Below are positions 18,124-27,034 of a stretch of DNA of 64,000 nt, one piece after another; the stretch's first letter is position 1; the number at the start of each line of letters is the position of its first letter. Made by a program: the position numbers and the translations under genes. The stretch is from Tomitella gaofuii (lineage in GTDB: Bacteria; Actinomycetota; Actinomycetes; Mycobacteriales; Mycobacteriaceae). The stretch covers positions 3,858,954 to 3,922,953 of the forward strand of contig NZ_CP059900.1 of assembly GCF_014126825.1 (NCBI RefSeq), written 5' to 3'. Below the pieces are notes generated by a model that saw nothing but the letters and a program-made list of their open reading frames with translations, was not told the origin of the DNA and ran no database searches.

Positions 18124-19224
18124 ATGGCGAAGAAAAGGCTCGGCAGTGCGGGGATCGTCGCCTGCATTCTGATCGGCCTCGGCGTGTTCCTGGTGGTGGT
18201 GGCCATCATGCTGCCCACCTACACCAAGAGCAAGGCGCTCAAGACGCCGCTCGACCTGCACGTGGAGACGGTCGCCACCGGCAAGGGCGCGGTGCTCGAC
18301 GCGTCGTCCCTGGTGGCGGGCGCGCCCGAGGTGGCGCACGACGTACCGCTCAAGGCCGTCCGCAACGTCACCGTGCAGGACCCGTCCAACGCGGACATCA
18401 TCACCGTGCAGGCGGGCCAGCGGCTGCTGCGCACGGACAAGCCGGCCCCCAAGTCCGACGCGCCCACCGCCCGGGACCCGCGCCTGATCAACGCGACCGT
18501 CGACAAGGTCACGCTGGACCGCGTCACCTCCATGCCCATCAACAACCCGGAGAGCCCCAACGGCGTCTGGACGGACGCGGGCGGGCAGATGGACCCGGTC
18601 CCCCGCGAGGGACTGCAGTACAAGTTCCCGTTCGACGTGGAGAAGAAGTCGTACCCGTACTTCGACCTGACCTCGCGCACCACGCACCCGATCGACTTCG
18701 CCGGCGAGGAGGAGATCGACGGGATGACGGTCTACCACTTCACCCAGGACATCGCACCGGTCGACCTCAGCAAGACCGTGGGCGGCACCTCGGACAAGCT
18801 GACGATCCCGGCGGAGGCGCTGGGCGTCACCGGCGAGGGCGACGTCGAGGTGCACCGCTTCTACACCAACCAGCGCGACCTGTGGGTGGACCCGGTGACC
18901 GGCGTCATCGTCAAGGGCCGCGAGGTGATCAACCAGTACTTCGCCCGCAGCGCCGACGACGACGCCCGCATCACGGCGCTGTCGATCAGCCCCCAGACCG
19001 GGCTGACCTTCGACCAGAACACCATCGACTACCAGCTGCAGCAGGCACGTGACGGTCAGGACAAGATCGAGCTCGTGACCTTCACGATCCCGCTGATCGC
19101 CGGCATCGTCGGCGCGCTCGTCCTGCTGGCCGGCCTGATTCTGGGATTCCTCAAGACGGGCCGGTCCGGCCGACGCGACGACGACCGGCACGAGCCGCCC
19201 ACCGAGCAGATCCCGACCTACTGA
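18124..19224 (+). CDS. DUF3068 membrane-anchored protein (Rv0227c-like)
   Basis: 366 residues. A helix at residues ~9-30 (IVACILIGLGVFLVVVAIML) and one near 325-348 (TFTIPLIAGIVGALVLLAGL) bracket a large extracytoplasmic beta-rich domain (KFPFDVEKKSYPYFDLTSR; VHRFYTNQRDLWVDPVTGV). This is the DUF3068 / PorA-family layout conserved in mycolate-containing bacteria; its activity is not established. GAGGAG precedes the ATG. It is divergent from the acyltransferase. The 3' end overlaps the flippase gene by 74 bp. Confidence 0.9.
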   Translation: MAKKRLGSAGIVACILIGLGVFLVVVAIMLPTYTKSKALKTPLDLHVETVATGKGAVLDASSLVAGAPEVAHDVPLKAVRNVTVQDPSNADIITVQAGQRLLRTDKPAPKSDAPTARDPRLINATVDKVTLDRVTSMPINNPESPNGVWTDAGGQMDPVPREGLQYKFPFDVEKKSYPYFDLTSRTTHPIDFAGEEEIDGMTVYHFTQDIAPVDLSKTVGGTSDKLTIPAEALGVTGEGDVEVHRFYTNQRDLWVDPVTGVIVKGREVINQYFARSADDDARITALSISPQTGLTFDQNTIDYQLQQARDGQDKIELVTFTIPLIAGIVGALVLLAGLILGFLKTGRSGRRDDDRHEPPTEQIPTY

Positions 19225-20575
19225 CGGTGCGGGCCTCGCCCTCCGGGGGCCGCAGCGACAACAGCACCGCCACCGTGACCGCCGCGGTCGTGCCCAGCGC
19301 ACACGCCGCGGCAGTCACGGCCATCCGCGTCACCGACGACGCGGCCGCCAGCGCCGCGCCCTCCACCGCCAGCCCCGCCCAGGCGAGCACCGCCAGACGC
19401 GTCGCGTCACGGGCGATCGCCGACAGCAACGCCCCCTGCAGCACCGCGAACGCGGCGCCAACGAGCGCGAACAGCCACACCAGCCCCACCACCGGCCGGT
19501 ACTGCTCCCCCACCAGCACCGGAACCAACGGTGCCGCCGCGGCAGCGCAAGCCACCACCGCCACTCCCAGGCCTGCGAGCACGGCCAGCGTGACGCGCAC
19601 CGCCCGCAGCGAATGCTCGGGGCGCGCCATCCGCGGGTAGAGCACCACCCCCACCGCGGCGGGCAGCCAGAACGCGGCCTTGGTGGCCACCGCCCCCATC
19701 GCGTACACGCCCGCGTCGGTCTCGGACAGCACCACGCGGGCCATCATCAAGTCGATGGACGTGAGCAGCATGAGCACCAGCTGCACCTGCGACGCGCGCA
19801 GCACCGACGCCGTCGCCCCGACCGTCGGGGAAGCGTTCTCCACACCGTCCGCCCCGGCGTCCGACGCTGGCCGCCCGTTGCGGGCCGGGCCGTCGCGGGC
19901 GACGACCGCGCGTGCCAGGACCACCGCCGCGGCCGTCCCCGCAGTGCCGGCCGCCAGCGCCGCCGTGGCCCCCGCGCCCGCGAGCAGCACGACGGCCGCC
20001 GGCAGCACCTTGCCCACGCCCGCGGCGCCGAGCACCACACCCAGCGCCGGGAAACGCTCGTGCCCCTGGAGCGTGCCCTGCTCGCCGGCGAGCAGCACCA
20101 GCATCGGGGCCATCGCCATCGCCGCGGCGGCCGCCGGCACCGGCGTGTCGAGCAGCGCGGCGGGCAGTGGCGTCGCCACCGCCGCGAGCACCGTGACGAC
20201 CGCGGCGGTGCGATAGGTCAGCGCGCGCCCTGCCGCCGTGCCCGCCCGTGCTGTGCCCCGCTGCCCTGTGCCCCGCTGCCCTGTGCCCCGCTGCGCTATC
20301 TGGCGCGCGATGACCGCCTGCAACGCCAGTGCCGGAACCGCGAGCACCACCTGCGCCGTCACCAGGCTGGCGAACATCCCGTAGCCCGCGGGCATCAGCA
20401 GGCGCCCCGCCACCAGATAGAGCACGTAGGTCAATCCGTTGGCGGCCATGGCGCCCGCGGTCACCCACGTCATGCCGGCGATCGCGCCGTGGCCCGCGGC
20501 GCCCTCCCCCCGCGGCCGCCTGGCGCGGAGAGGGGACAACCACCCGTCCACCAGGGTCCGCCGGTTCGCCGTCAC
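19151..20575 (-). CDS. Oligosaccharide flippase-like membrane protein (MOP superfamily)
   Basis: About 474 residues with 12-14 hydrophobic helices and Wzx-like spacing: ATWVTAGAM-type first helix (GMTWVTAGAMAANGLTYV), AGYGMFASLVTAQVVLAVPALA, and LVPVLVGEQYRPVVGLVWLF, the usual late-helix signature of polysaccharide exporters. It probably flips a lipid-linked glycan. The GTG at 20575 has GGGAG upstream; an ATG at 20629 overlaps the first base pairs of the divergent gene and would be an alternative. A 15-bp repeat encodes QRGTG units near residue 105. Confidence 0.75.
   Translation of the reverse strand: MTANRRTLVDGWLSPLRARRPRGEGAAGHGAIAGMTWVTAGAMAANGLTYVLYLVAGRLLMPAGYGMFASLVTAQVVLAVPALALQAVIARQIAQRGTGQRGTGQRGTARAGTAAGRALTYRTAAVVTVLAAVATPLPAALLDTPVPAAAAAMAMAPMLVLLAGEQGTLQGHERFPALGVVLGAAGVGKVLPAAVVLLAGAGATAALAAGTAGTAAAVVLARAVVARDGPARNGRPASDAGADGVENASPTVGATASVLRASQVQLVLMLLTSIDLMMARVVLSETDAGVYAMGAVATKAAFWLPAAVGVVLYPRMARPEHSLRAVRVTLAVLAGLGVAVVACAAAAAPLVPVLVGEQYRPVVGLVWLFALVGAAFAVLQGALLSAIARDATRLAVLAWAGLAVEGAALAAASSVTRMAVTAAACALGTTAAVTVAVLLSLRPPEGEARTVSRSGSARWAARAGRRRVGRTGPS
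20251..20295. repeat. Three tandem 15-bp units in the flippase gene
   Basis: CTGTGCCCCGCTGCC repeated three times (the last with one change). It encodes repeated Gln-Arg-Gly-Thr-Gly in a cytoplasmic or outer loop, so copy number could vary in frame. Confidence 0.8.
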
Positions 20576-20614
20576 GCTCCCATGCTCCCAGGCGGGCCCC
20601 GCGGCGTCCGCCAG

Positions 20615-20620
20615 TAGTCT
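20615..20620 (+). promoter_or_regulatory. -10 box of a leaderless gene
   Basis: TAGTCT, 7 nt before the ATG at 20628; no ribosome-binding site. Confidence 0.5.
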
Positions 20621-20627
20621 CTCGGTC

Positions 20628-22534
20628 ATGCGCGCGCAGGCTCCGAAGACCGGCCCCAGCACGGGCGCCGCCCGCCGCCCGCGTCGCGCTGCGCGGGCGG
20701 CGCTGTGGCCGACCGCGCTGGCCCTCTGGCCGCTCGCGCTGGCGGTGCTCGTCGCCGGGCCGCTGCTGGGCCGCGGATACCTCCTGCTGCGCGACGCCGT
20801 GAGCACCCCCCGCTCGTTCCTCACCGACGCCGCGCTGGGCGTGTCCGACGCGGCACCTCGTGCAGTGCCGCAGGACGTCGTCGTGGCCGCCCTGTCGTCG
20901 GTCGTCGACGGCGGCATCGTCGTCAAGGCCGTATTGGTGCTGGCGTTGTGGGCCGCCGGCACGGGGGCGTCGGCGATGGTCGGCGCCCTGGTGCCCGCGC
21001 GCGGGCCCGGCCTGCGCGCGGCCGGCCTGGCCGGACAATGCACCGCGTCCACCCTGGCCGTGTGGAACCCGTACGTGGCCGAGCGCCTCCTGCAGGGGCA
21101 CTGGAGCCTGCTCACCGGCTACGCCGCGCTGCCGTGGCTGGTGTGGGCGGGGGTGCGGATGCGCCGCGCCCCGGCGGTGGGGATCGGCGCCACGCTGCTC
21201 GCCCTGGCGCTCGCGGGCCTCACCCCCACCGGCGCGGTGCTGGGCGTCATCGTCGCCGTGGTCGTCGCGGGCATGCCCGGCGGGTGGCGGCGGGCCGCCC
21301 GCGTCGCCGTCGCCGTCGCCGGCTTCGCCGCGGTGGCGGCACCGTGGCTCATCACGGCGGCGGTGGCCGGGCCCGGCACCACGTCCGATCCGGCCGGAGT
21401 CGGCGCATTCGCGGCACGCGCCGAGCCGTACCTGGCCACGATCGGCAGCCTCGCCGGGCTCGGCGGCATCTGGAACGCACAAGCAGTGCCGCCGTCGCGC
21501 ACCGGCGCGGGCGCGTTGCTCGGCACGCTGGCGCTCCTCGCGCTGGTCGCATGCGGCGTGCGCGGAGTGTGGCGGCGGCGCGCGCACCCGGTGATCGCGG
21601 CGGTCGCAGTGCTGGCGGTGCTGGCGGTGGCGCTGCCGGCGCTCTCGGCGACCGCGCCGGGCTCGCAGTCGCACGCTGGGCGGTGGACACCGTGCCGGGC
21701 GCGGGCCTGTTCCGCGACGCGCAAAAGTGGGTGGCGCTCGCCATGCCCGGCTACGCGCTCACCGCAGCATTGGGTGTGCGCGCGCTCGCGCGGCTGCCGC
21801 GGCGCCTGCCGGGACTCCGCGCACGCGTCGCACAGAATCGGCGCGGGAGCCGGCGCGCGGACGTGCTGTCGGCGCTCGGATCTGCGGGAGCGTGTGCGGG
21901 CGCCGCAGCCGTCTCGAGCGCGGTGCTCATCGCGGCGCTGCCGTCGCTGGCGTGGGGGGTCGGCGGCGCGCTGCGGCCCGTGCACTATCCGCCAGGCTGG
22001 GACGCGGTGCGGACGATCGTCGACGCGCCGCCCGACGACGGCGCGATGATGACCCTCCCCGCCGGGTCCTTCCGCGCGTTCCCGTGGACCCACGGCCCCG
22101 TGCTGGACCCGGCACCCCGCTACTTCCGGACCGACGTGCTCGTCACGGGCGACCTGCTCGTCGGTGACACCACGGTGGGCGGCGAGGGAGCCCGGGCACG
22201 CGCCGCCGAGCAGGCCCTGCTCGGCGGCGCGGCCCCCGCGGCGCTCGCCGAGGAGGGCGTGCGGTGGGTGCTGGTGCAGCACGGCACACCCGGCGAGTCG
22301 GGGGACAGCGCCGCCACCCTCATCCGCGCCGAGCTCGTCTACGCGGACCCGGACGTGAGCCTCTACCGGATCCCGGGGCCCGTGCCGGATCGGGGTGCCA
22401 CCGCCGCGCAGCGCGGATGGGCGTGGGCCGGGCACGCGCTGTGGTTGGCCGCCGCGGCCACGGGGGCCGCGTTGCTGTGGGGTGCTGAACTGCGGAGGCG
22501 CGGGCGCGGGCGGCGATCCCGACGACGAGTTTGA
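20628..22534 (+). CDS. Large multi-pass membrane protein (Rv0226c-like), frameshifted
   Basis: The first ~343 codons (20628-21660) encode many hydrophobic helices (LALAVLVAGPLLGRGYLLL; ERLLQGHWSLLTGYAALPWL; GLGGIWN). The natural continuation, VARWAVDTVPGAGLFRDAQKW onward to the stop at 22534, is in another frame. One more G in the GGG at 21659-21661 would give ATAPGLAVARWAV and a 635-residue protein. Helix pattern and position (between a DUF3068 gene and a GT4 gene) fit Rv0226c, probably a GT-C-like or glycan-handling membrane protein; activity unknown. Leaderless start at 20628. The frameshift is either real decay or a base missed in sequencing. Confidence 0.75.
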
Positions 22535-22576
22535 TCGCCCCGTGACGCTGCCGACTCATCAGCGCACGAACGCGTC

Positions 22577-23854
22577 CTACTGTTCGGCCGCCGCTCCCAC
22601 GAGTCCGCTGACCCGGCCTCCGCCCGCCGCCTCCTCGAGGACCTTCAGAAACGCCGCGCCCGACCGTTCCCAGGCGAACTCCTGCACCCGGATGCGCGCC
22701 TTCTCACCCAGGTCGACGCGCAGGTTGGCGTCCCTCAGCAGCTCGGACACCGCGACGACGAGCTCCTCGCGGTCGTCGACGAGCAGCCCTGTCGCACCGT
22801 CGAGCACCGAATCGGTGAGCCCGCGCGATCCGCGGTAACCCACTGTGGGGACCGCGTGCTGGGCCGCCTCCACGACGGCCAGCCCCCAGCCCTCCTTACG
22901 GGACGGCATCACGTGCACCCATGACTGCGCCAGCAGCCGATGCTTGTGCTCCTCGGAGACGTGTCCGTGGAAGGTGACGGCGTCGGCCACACCCAGCTCG
23001 CGGGCGTGCCGGTGCAGCGGCTCCGACCACCAGCCGTCGCCGATCACGTCGAGCCGCACGTCCGGCATCAGAGGCCGCAGACGCGCCACCGCGTACATCG
23101 CGTCCTCGATCTGCTTGTGCGGCACCAGACGTGACAACACGACCAGGCCGGGGTGCGCCGTGCGGGTCGCGGAGCCGCCCGGGGCCACTGCGGCGGGCAC
23201 CTGGTCGAGGCCCGCCCGCACCACGGCCACTCTGTCGCCGTCGACGCCGAGGGACTCCAGCTCCTCCGCGGACGGCAGTGACACCGTCAGGTACTGGCTG
23301 CGCCGATACAGCCGCGGCGAGACCACCGACTCGAGCCACCAGCCCAGGCGGCCCAGGGCGCGTCCGGCCACCGGCCACTGCTCACGGTGGCAATGGTGGA
23401 CGAGCACCGCCACCGGTGCGCCCGCCACGAGCGCGGCGAAGAAGGGGATCCCGTTCTGGGTGTCCACGACGACGTCGGGCCGCAGTCCGCGCAGCGGGCC
23501 GACCCCGATGCGCCCCAGCGCGATCGCCGCGAGCGCCCGCGGATACACCGTGATCCGGCCGCCGCCGCGGCTGACGCCGACACTGCCCAGCCGGCCCCGC
23601 GCGGGCGCCCCCGCGTACCCGGCGGTGCGCAGTGTCACGCGCACTCCGCGCCGCGCGAGCTGCTCGCCGATTTGTTCGAGATACCGCTCGCTGCCGCCGC
23701 CCTGCGGGTGTCCGGAATCACGCCAGCACAACAGCAGGACCTCGCGGACCCGGCCGGGCCCCTCGGGCCGCGCAGTCGGGCCGTCGGCGCCGGTCACGGC
23801 ACCAACGGCCGCCGCCCCTGGCGCAGGGTTTCCACCGGTCTCTCGCACGGACAC
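22577..23854 (-). CDS. GT4 glycosyltransferase (Rv0225-like)
   Basis: 425 residues, GT-B fold. The acceptor half starts VLLLCWRDSGHPQGGGSERYLEQ, with the Gly-rich loop. The donor half shows LVVLSRLVPHKQIEDAM, VIGDGWW, FHGHVSEEHKHRLLAQSWVHV and the retaining EX7E region (SRKEGWGLAVVEAAQ). It should add a sugar from an NDP-sugar on the cytoplasmic face. The GTG at 23854 is preceded by TATCCT and six bases, so the mRNA is probably leaderless. It converges with the Rv0226c-like gene, as Rv0225 and Rv0226c do in M. tuberculosis. Confidence 0.92.
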   Translation of the reverse strand: MSVRETGGNPAPGAAAVGAVTGADGPTARPEGPGRVREVLLLCWRDSGHPQGGGSERYLEQIGEQLARRGVRVTLRTAGYAGAPARGRLGSVGVSRGGGRITVYPRALAAIALGRIGVGPLRGLRPDVVVDTQNGIPFFAALVAGAPVAVLVHHCHREQWPVAGRALGRLGWWLESVVSPRLYRRSQYLTVSLPSAEELESLGVDGDRVAVVRAGLDQVPAAVAPGGSATRTAHPGLVVLSRLVPHKQIEDAMYAVARLRPLMPDVRLDVIGDGWWSEPLHRHARELGVADAVTFHGHVSEEHKHRLLAQSWVHVMPSRKEGWGLAVVEAAQHAVPTVGYRGSRGLTDSVLDGATGLLVDDREELVVAVSELLRDANLRVDLGEKARIRVQEFAWERSGAAFLKVLEEAAGGGRVSGLVGAAAEQ

Positions 23855-23860
23855 GCATGC

Positions 23861-23866
23861 AGGATA
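23861..23866 (-). promoter_or_regulatory. -10 box of the GT4 gene (leaderless)
   Basis: TATCCT on the minus strand, 6 nt before the GTG start. Confidence 0.55.
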
Positions 23867-23921
23867 ACGGCTGTCCCGGCGCCGGGCCACGAGGCGCGGG
23901 CGCTGCCGCCGGGACAGCCTG

Positions 23922-24650
23922 TCACCCGAAGAGTTCGGCCAGGCTGCCGACGCTGCCGGTGTCGAGGCTGCCGAGCAGCTGGCCGACCACGCCGAACTCG
24001 TAGTTGACGGCCCGCAGGTAGACGGTCGCGTGCACGCTCGGATCCGTGGTGCCGGCCCCGTTCTCGCCGTCGTCAGCCCCCGTGCCGCTTCCCGGCACTG
24101 TGCCGCCGCTGATGCAGGTGCCCAGGGCCGTGTAGGCGCCGTCGCCGAGCGCGTACTCGACCGTGTTCTGCGCGCCCGGATCCACACGTGTCGCCGCATC
24201 GGGATCGACCGGGGACACCTTGCTGGCTGTGTCGTCGTCGGCGAGCGGGTCGTCCTCTGCCGCCTGCGTGTTTGCGAGCGCCGCAGCGGGTGCGGCGCCG
24301 TCGCCCGCGCCCGCGTCGCCCGCGCCGGTATCGCCCGCGCCGGTATCGCCCTCGGCCTGCTGCTTGCGCTCGATGAACCCCTGGACGATCTCCTTGACCT
24401 TCGAGTCCAGCTCGCCCACGTACACGTACGGGCCGTAGCAGGTGGTGTTCACCGGGCCGGCCGGTGGTGCGAACGTCACGGCGGTGTCCGCACCGGACGC
24501 GGCCGCCGTCAGCTCCGCGGTGTCCAGACGCATCTGCACATCCGGGAGCTTCTCCGCGATCGACGCGGACGCGATGCCCGGGCCCGCCGCAAGCACCGTC
24601 GCCACCGCCGCTCCCACAGCACCGACACTGGCAGCACGTCGCAACCTCAT
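23922..24650 (-). CDS. Secreted protein, family member A
   Basis: 242 residues, no known domain recognised. Signal peptide MRLRRAASVGAVGAAVATVL...GIASA with an Ala-x-Ala cleavage site near residue 29. Then TAELTAAASGADTAVTFAPP, first motif CYGPYVYVGE, an acidic GDTGAGDTGAGDAGAG linker, second motif GDGAYTALGTC, and a C-terminal GSLDTGSVGSLAELFG. The two cysteines probably form a disulfide outside the cell. It shares this plan with genes B-E nearby. GAGGAG lies 9 nt before the ATG. The downstream GT4 gene begins 67 bp after the stop. Confidence 0.85.
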   Translation of the reverse strand: MRLRRAASVGAVGAAVATVLAAGPGIASASIAEKLPDVQMRLDTAELTAAASGADTAVTFAPPAGPVNTTCYGPYVYVGELDSKVKEIVQGFIERKQQAEGDTGAGDTGAGDAGAGDGAAPAAALANTQAAEDDPLADDDTASKVSPVDPDAATRVDPGAQNTVEYALGDGAYTALGTCISGGTVPGSGTGADDGENGAGTTDPSVHATVYLRAVNYEFGVVGQLLGSLDTGSVGSLAELFG

Positions 24651-24788
24651 CCGTTCGGACTCCTCACCGCGGGCGTCCGCCCGCACCACAGCTTCATCGA
24701 CCTGTCGAACGCTATGAACCGGGCCGATAGGACGACAAGCCCGACTGTGACAGTTCACCTGTTCGGAGTTCAGCGGTCACGACATGGC

Positions 24789-24821
24789 GGCGGCCCGGCC
24801 GATGATCTCGGCCGGGCCGCC
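24789..24821 (-). terminator. Terminator hairpin after gene B
   Basis: Perfect 14-bp stem (24789-24802 with 24808-24821), 5-nt loop, 21 nt after the gene B stop. Confidence 0.75.
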
Positions 24822-24842
24822 TCGGGCGCAATCGCGCCGTCA

Positions 24843-25946
24843 CTAGCTGCCGCTGAGGCTCCCGAACACGGTTCCGAGACTCCCACCGCCGGTGGTGTCG
24901 CCGCCGCCACCACCGGGTCCAGTGCCGTCATCGCCGTCGCCCGTGTCCGCAGCGGCACTGAGGGCACCCTGATCCGCCCCGCCCGCTGCCACCGTGTACT
25001 CGATCGAGGCCACCGTTCCGGTCCCGTCCTTCACGTAGAAGTGATGCACACCGGCCTCCAGCGCCGACGGAAGCGTGCACACGAAGGTCAGTTCGCCGTC
25101 AGCGTCGGCATGCACATCGTCGAGCGTGCAGAACGGCGTAGAGCCGCTTCCCCCGTTGTATGGACCACCGGGCACCAACCCTGTGAATTGGACCATCACA
25201 GTCGCGCCGGGCTTGAATTCCGTCACCTGATTGGCCGCACCGGAATCGAAGGCCGGCGCGTTGATGTACGTCCAGTAGGCCTTCTGATCGGTGAAGGAGT
25301 CGGGGCTCTCCAGGTCGCCGGTCGCGCACGATGCCATCGCCAGATACGTATGGTCGGGATTCAGCTCGTACCCGAAGGCATTGTGGTCCGAGGTGCGCTC
25401 CATAAAGCTCGACGCCTCAGCCTCGCCGAAAGGATTTCCGCTGTCCTGGCCGAGCACCTCGCCCACCGAGAGGAGAGGCCCCAGCATCGCCGCCGCGCCG
25501 AACTGTGCGAGCTCCTCCCTCGAAGGGCCGAAGTCCTCCCGATACGCCGCATCCACGTACTGATCGATCAAGGCCTGGTTGGCTGCGACGAACCCCTTCG
25601 GGATAGCGAACATGTCCGCGTTGTCCAGCCCCCACTCGATCTGCCCGACGACGGAGTCAGGCAGACCGCCTTCACCCGCCGCCTGAGCCACGGTCGCATC
25701 GGACACCTGCGGCCCCGTGCAGTGCCGGTCGCCGCCGACGTTGTCGGGGGCGAATGTGACGGTAGTGATGCCGTCCGCCTGTGTCGCAGTCAGCTCGGGG
25801 GCATTGACCTGCACCGCAAACCCGCCGGCCCCTGCATCACCACCGCTTGCAGGCGCGTCGTCTGCTGCGGCAATCCCAGGCACGGCAAGTGCCATGGCCA
25901 TCGCGCCGACGGTCGCCGTCACTCCGGCCCTCGTGATGATCCTCAT
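24843..25946 (-). CDS. Secreted protein, family member B, with Ig-like C-terminal domain
   Basis: 367 residues. Signal peptide MRIITRAGVTATVGAMAMALA...GIAAA. The shared family start follows: APELTATQADGITTVTFAP, CTGPQV, later LNPDHTYLAMASC. A second domain (about residues 235-325) resembles a bacterial Ig-like fold with two cysteines: FKPGATVMVQFTGL, TPFCTLDD, GELTFVCTLPSALEAGVHHF. The same domain ends gene C. The tail is Gly/Asp-rich and ends GSLGTVFGSLSGS. GAGGAGG lies 8 nt before the ATG at 25946. Base composition looks less GC-rich than the flanking genes. Function unknown; probably envelope-associated or shed. Confidence 0.85.
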   Translation of the reverse strand: MRIITRAGVTATVGAMAMALAVPGIAAADDAPASGGDAGAGGFAVQVNAPELTATQADGITTVTFAPDNVGGDRHCTGPQVSDATVAQAAGEGGLPDSVVGQIEWGLDNADMFAIPKGFVAANQALIDQYVDAAYREDFGPSREELAQFGAAAMLGPLLSVGEVLGQDSGNPFGEAEASSFMERTSDHNAFGYELNPDHTYLAMASCATGDLESPDSFTDQKAYWTYINAPAFDSGAANQVTEFKPGATVMVQFTGLVPGGPYNGGSGSTPFCTLDDVHADADGELTFVCTLPSALEAGVHHFYVKDGTGTVASIEYTVAAGGADQGALSAAADTGDGDDGTGPGGGGGDTTGGGSLGTVFGSLSGS

Positions 25947-26114
25947 CCCGGTTCCTCCTCGATCGATCCGGTCCCACAGCGCGGTGCGGCAGATCATCCG
26001 AAGCTACGGCAATTGATGGGCATTGCATATCCTGCATTCACCCGTCAGCCATGCGAATGACAGCGCTTCTGAGACCTCCGGCCATTGGCTCCTCCATCTC
26101 GCGTCGCCGCCCAC

Positions 26115-26120
26115 TACCCT
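26115..26120 (+). promoter_or_regulatory. -10 box of the methyltransferase gene (leaderless)
   Basis: TACCCT, 6 nt before the GTG at 26127. Confidence 0.5.
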
Positions 26121-26126
26121 CGACCC

Positions 26127-26924
26127 GTGCCCCGCTTCCCCCTGCGCACACGCGCTTCCGCCGCCACCACACTTTTCGCCCGCCGTGCCACGTTGCGGCG
26201 CTCTGTACGCCTGCTCGGCGCGTTCCGCTTCGAGCAGTCCGACCCCGACAGCTTCTACGTCCCCCTCGCGCAGGACTCCGTCGAGATGATCGACGACCTG
26301 TACCGCGGCGCCACCGGACGCGGCATCGACGGCCATACGGTCGTCGACGTCGGCGGCGGGCCCGGGTACTTCGCCGACGCCTTCCGCGCAGCCGGCGCCC
26401 GCTATGTGCCCGTCGAACCCGACCCGTCGGAGATGCACGCGCGCGACATCGACCTGACAGGGGTGGCCATCCGCGGCTCGGGCACCGCCCTGCCGCTACG
26501 CGACGGCGCCGTCGACGTCTGCTTCTCCTCCAACGTCGCCGAACACGTGGCGCAGCCCTGGCGGATGGCCGACGAGATGCTCCGCGTGACCAAGCCCGGA
26601 GGCATCGTCGTGCTGTCCTACACCCTCTGGTGGGGGCCGTTCGGCGGCCACGAAACGGGGATGTGGCACTACGTGCTCGGCGGAGAGGGCGCGGCACGGC
26701 GCTACCGCCGGCGCCACGGGCACGAGCCCAAGAACCGCTTCGGCGCCTCGCTGTTCGCCGTGCACTGCCGCGACGGTCTCGCGTGGGCCCGCTCCGCGCC
26801 GTCGGGCGAACTGCTCGCCGCATTCCCCCGCTACCACCCCCGCTGGGCCTGGTGGCTCGTACGTGTACCGATTCTGCGCGAACTGCTCGTGAGCAACCTC
26901 GTACTGGTACTACGAAAGCACTGA
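26127..26924 (+). CDS. SAM-dependent methyltransferase (Rv0224c-like)
   Basis: 265 residues, class I fold. The SAM loop is VVDVGGGPGYFADAFRAAG, followed by the acidic strand VPVEPDPSEMHARD, CFSSNVAEHV and MLRVTKPGGIVVLSYT. The substrate is unknown; the place next to a GT4 gene suggests a sugar or lipid. I chose the GTG at 26127 because TACCCT stands six bases before it and no ribosome-binding site is present. A decayed copy of this gene lies 1.9 kb downstream. Confidence 0.9.
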   Translation: MPRFPLRTRASAATTLFARRATLRRSVRLLGAFRFEQSDPDSFYVPLAQDSVEMIDDLYRGATGRGIDGHTVVDVGGGPGYFADAFRAAGARYVPVEPDPSEMHARDIDLTGVAIRGSGTALPLRDGAVDVCFSSNVAEHVAQPWRMADEMLRVTKPGGIVVLSYTLWWGPFGGHETGMWHYVLGGEGAARRYRRRHGHEPKNRFGASLFAVHCRDGLAWARSAPSGELLAAFPRYHPRWAWWLVRVPILRELLVSNLVLVLRKH

Positions 26925-27034
26925 CCGGGTCCGCAGTATGTCAATCAATTGATCGACAGTACTCATTGCGGCTGGCCCAATCCGATCGAACGCATTAGTC
27001 TCCTCCTGGATTCACTCAACGGATGGAGATCGGA

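Noticed and set aside
24030-26060. 676-residue + frame across genes A and B
   Set aside because: Antisense to two genes with signal peptides and ribosome-binding sites.
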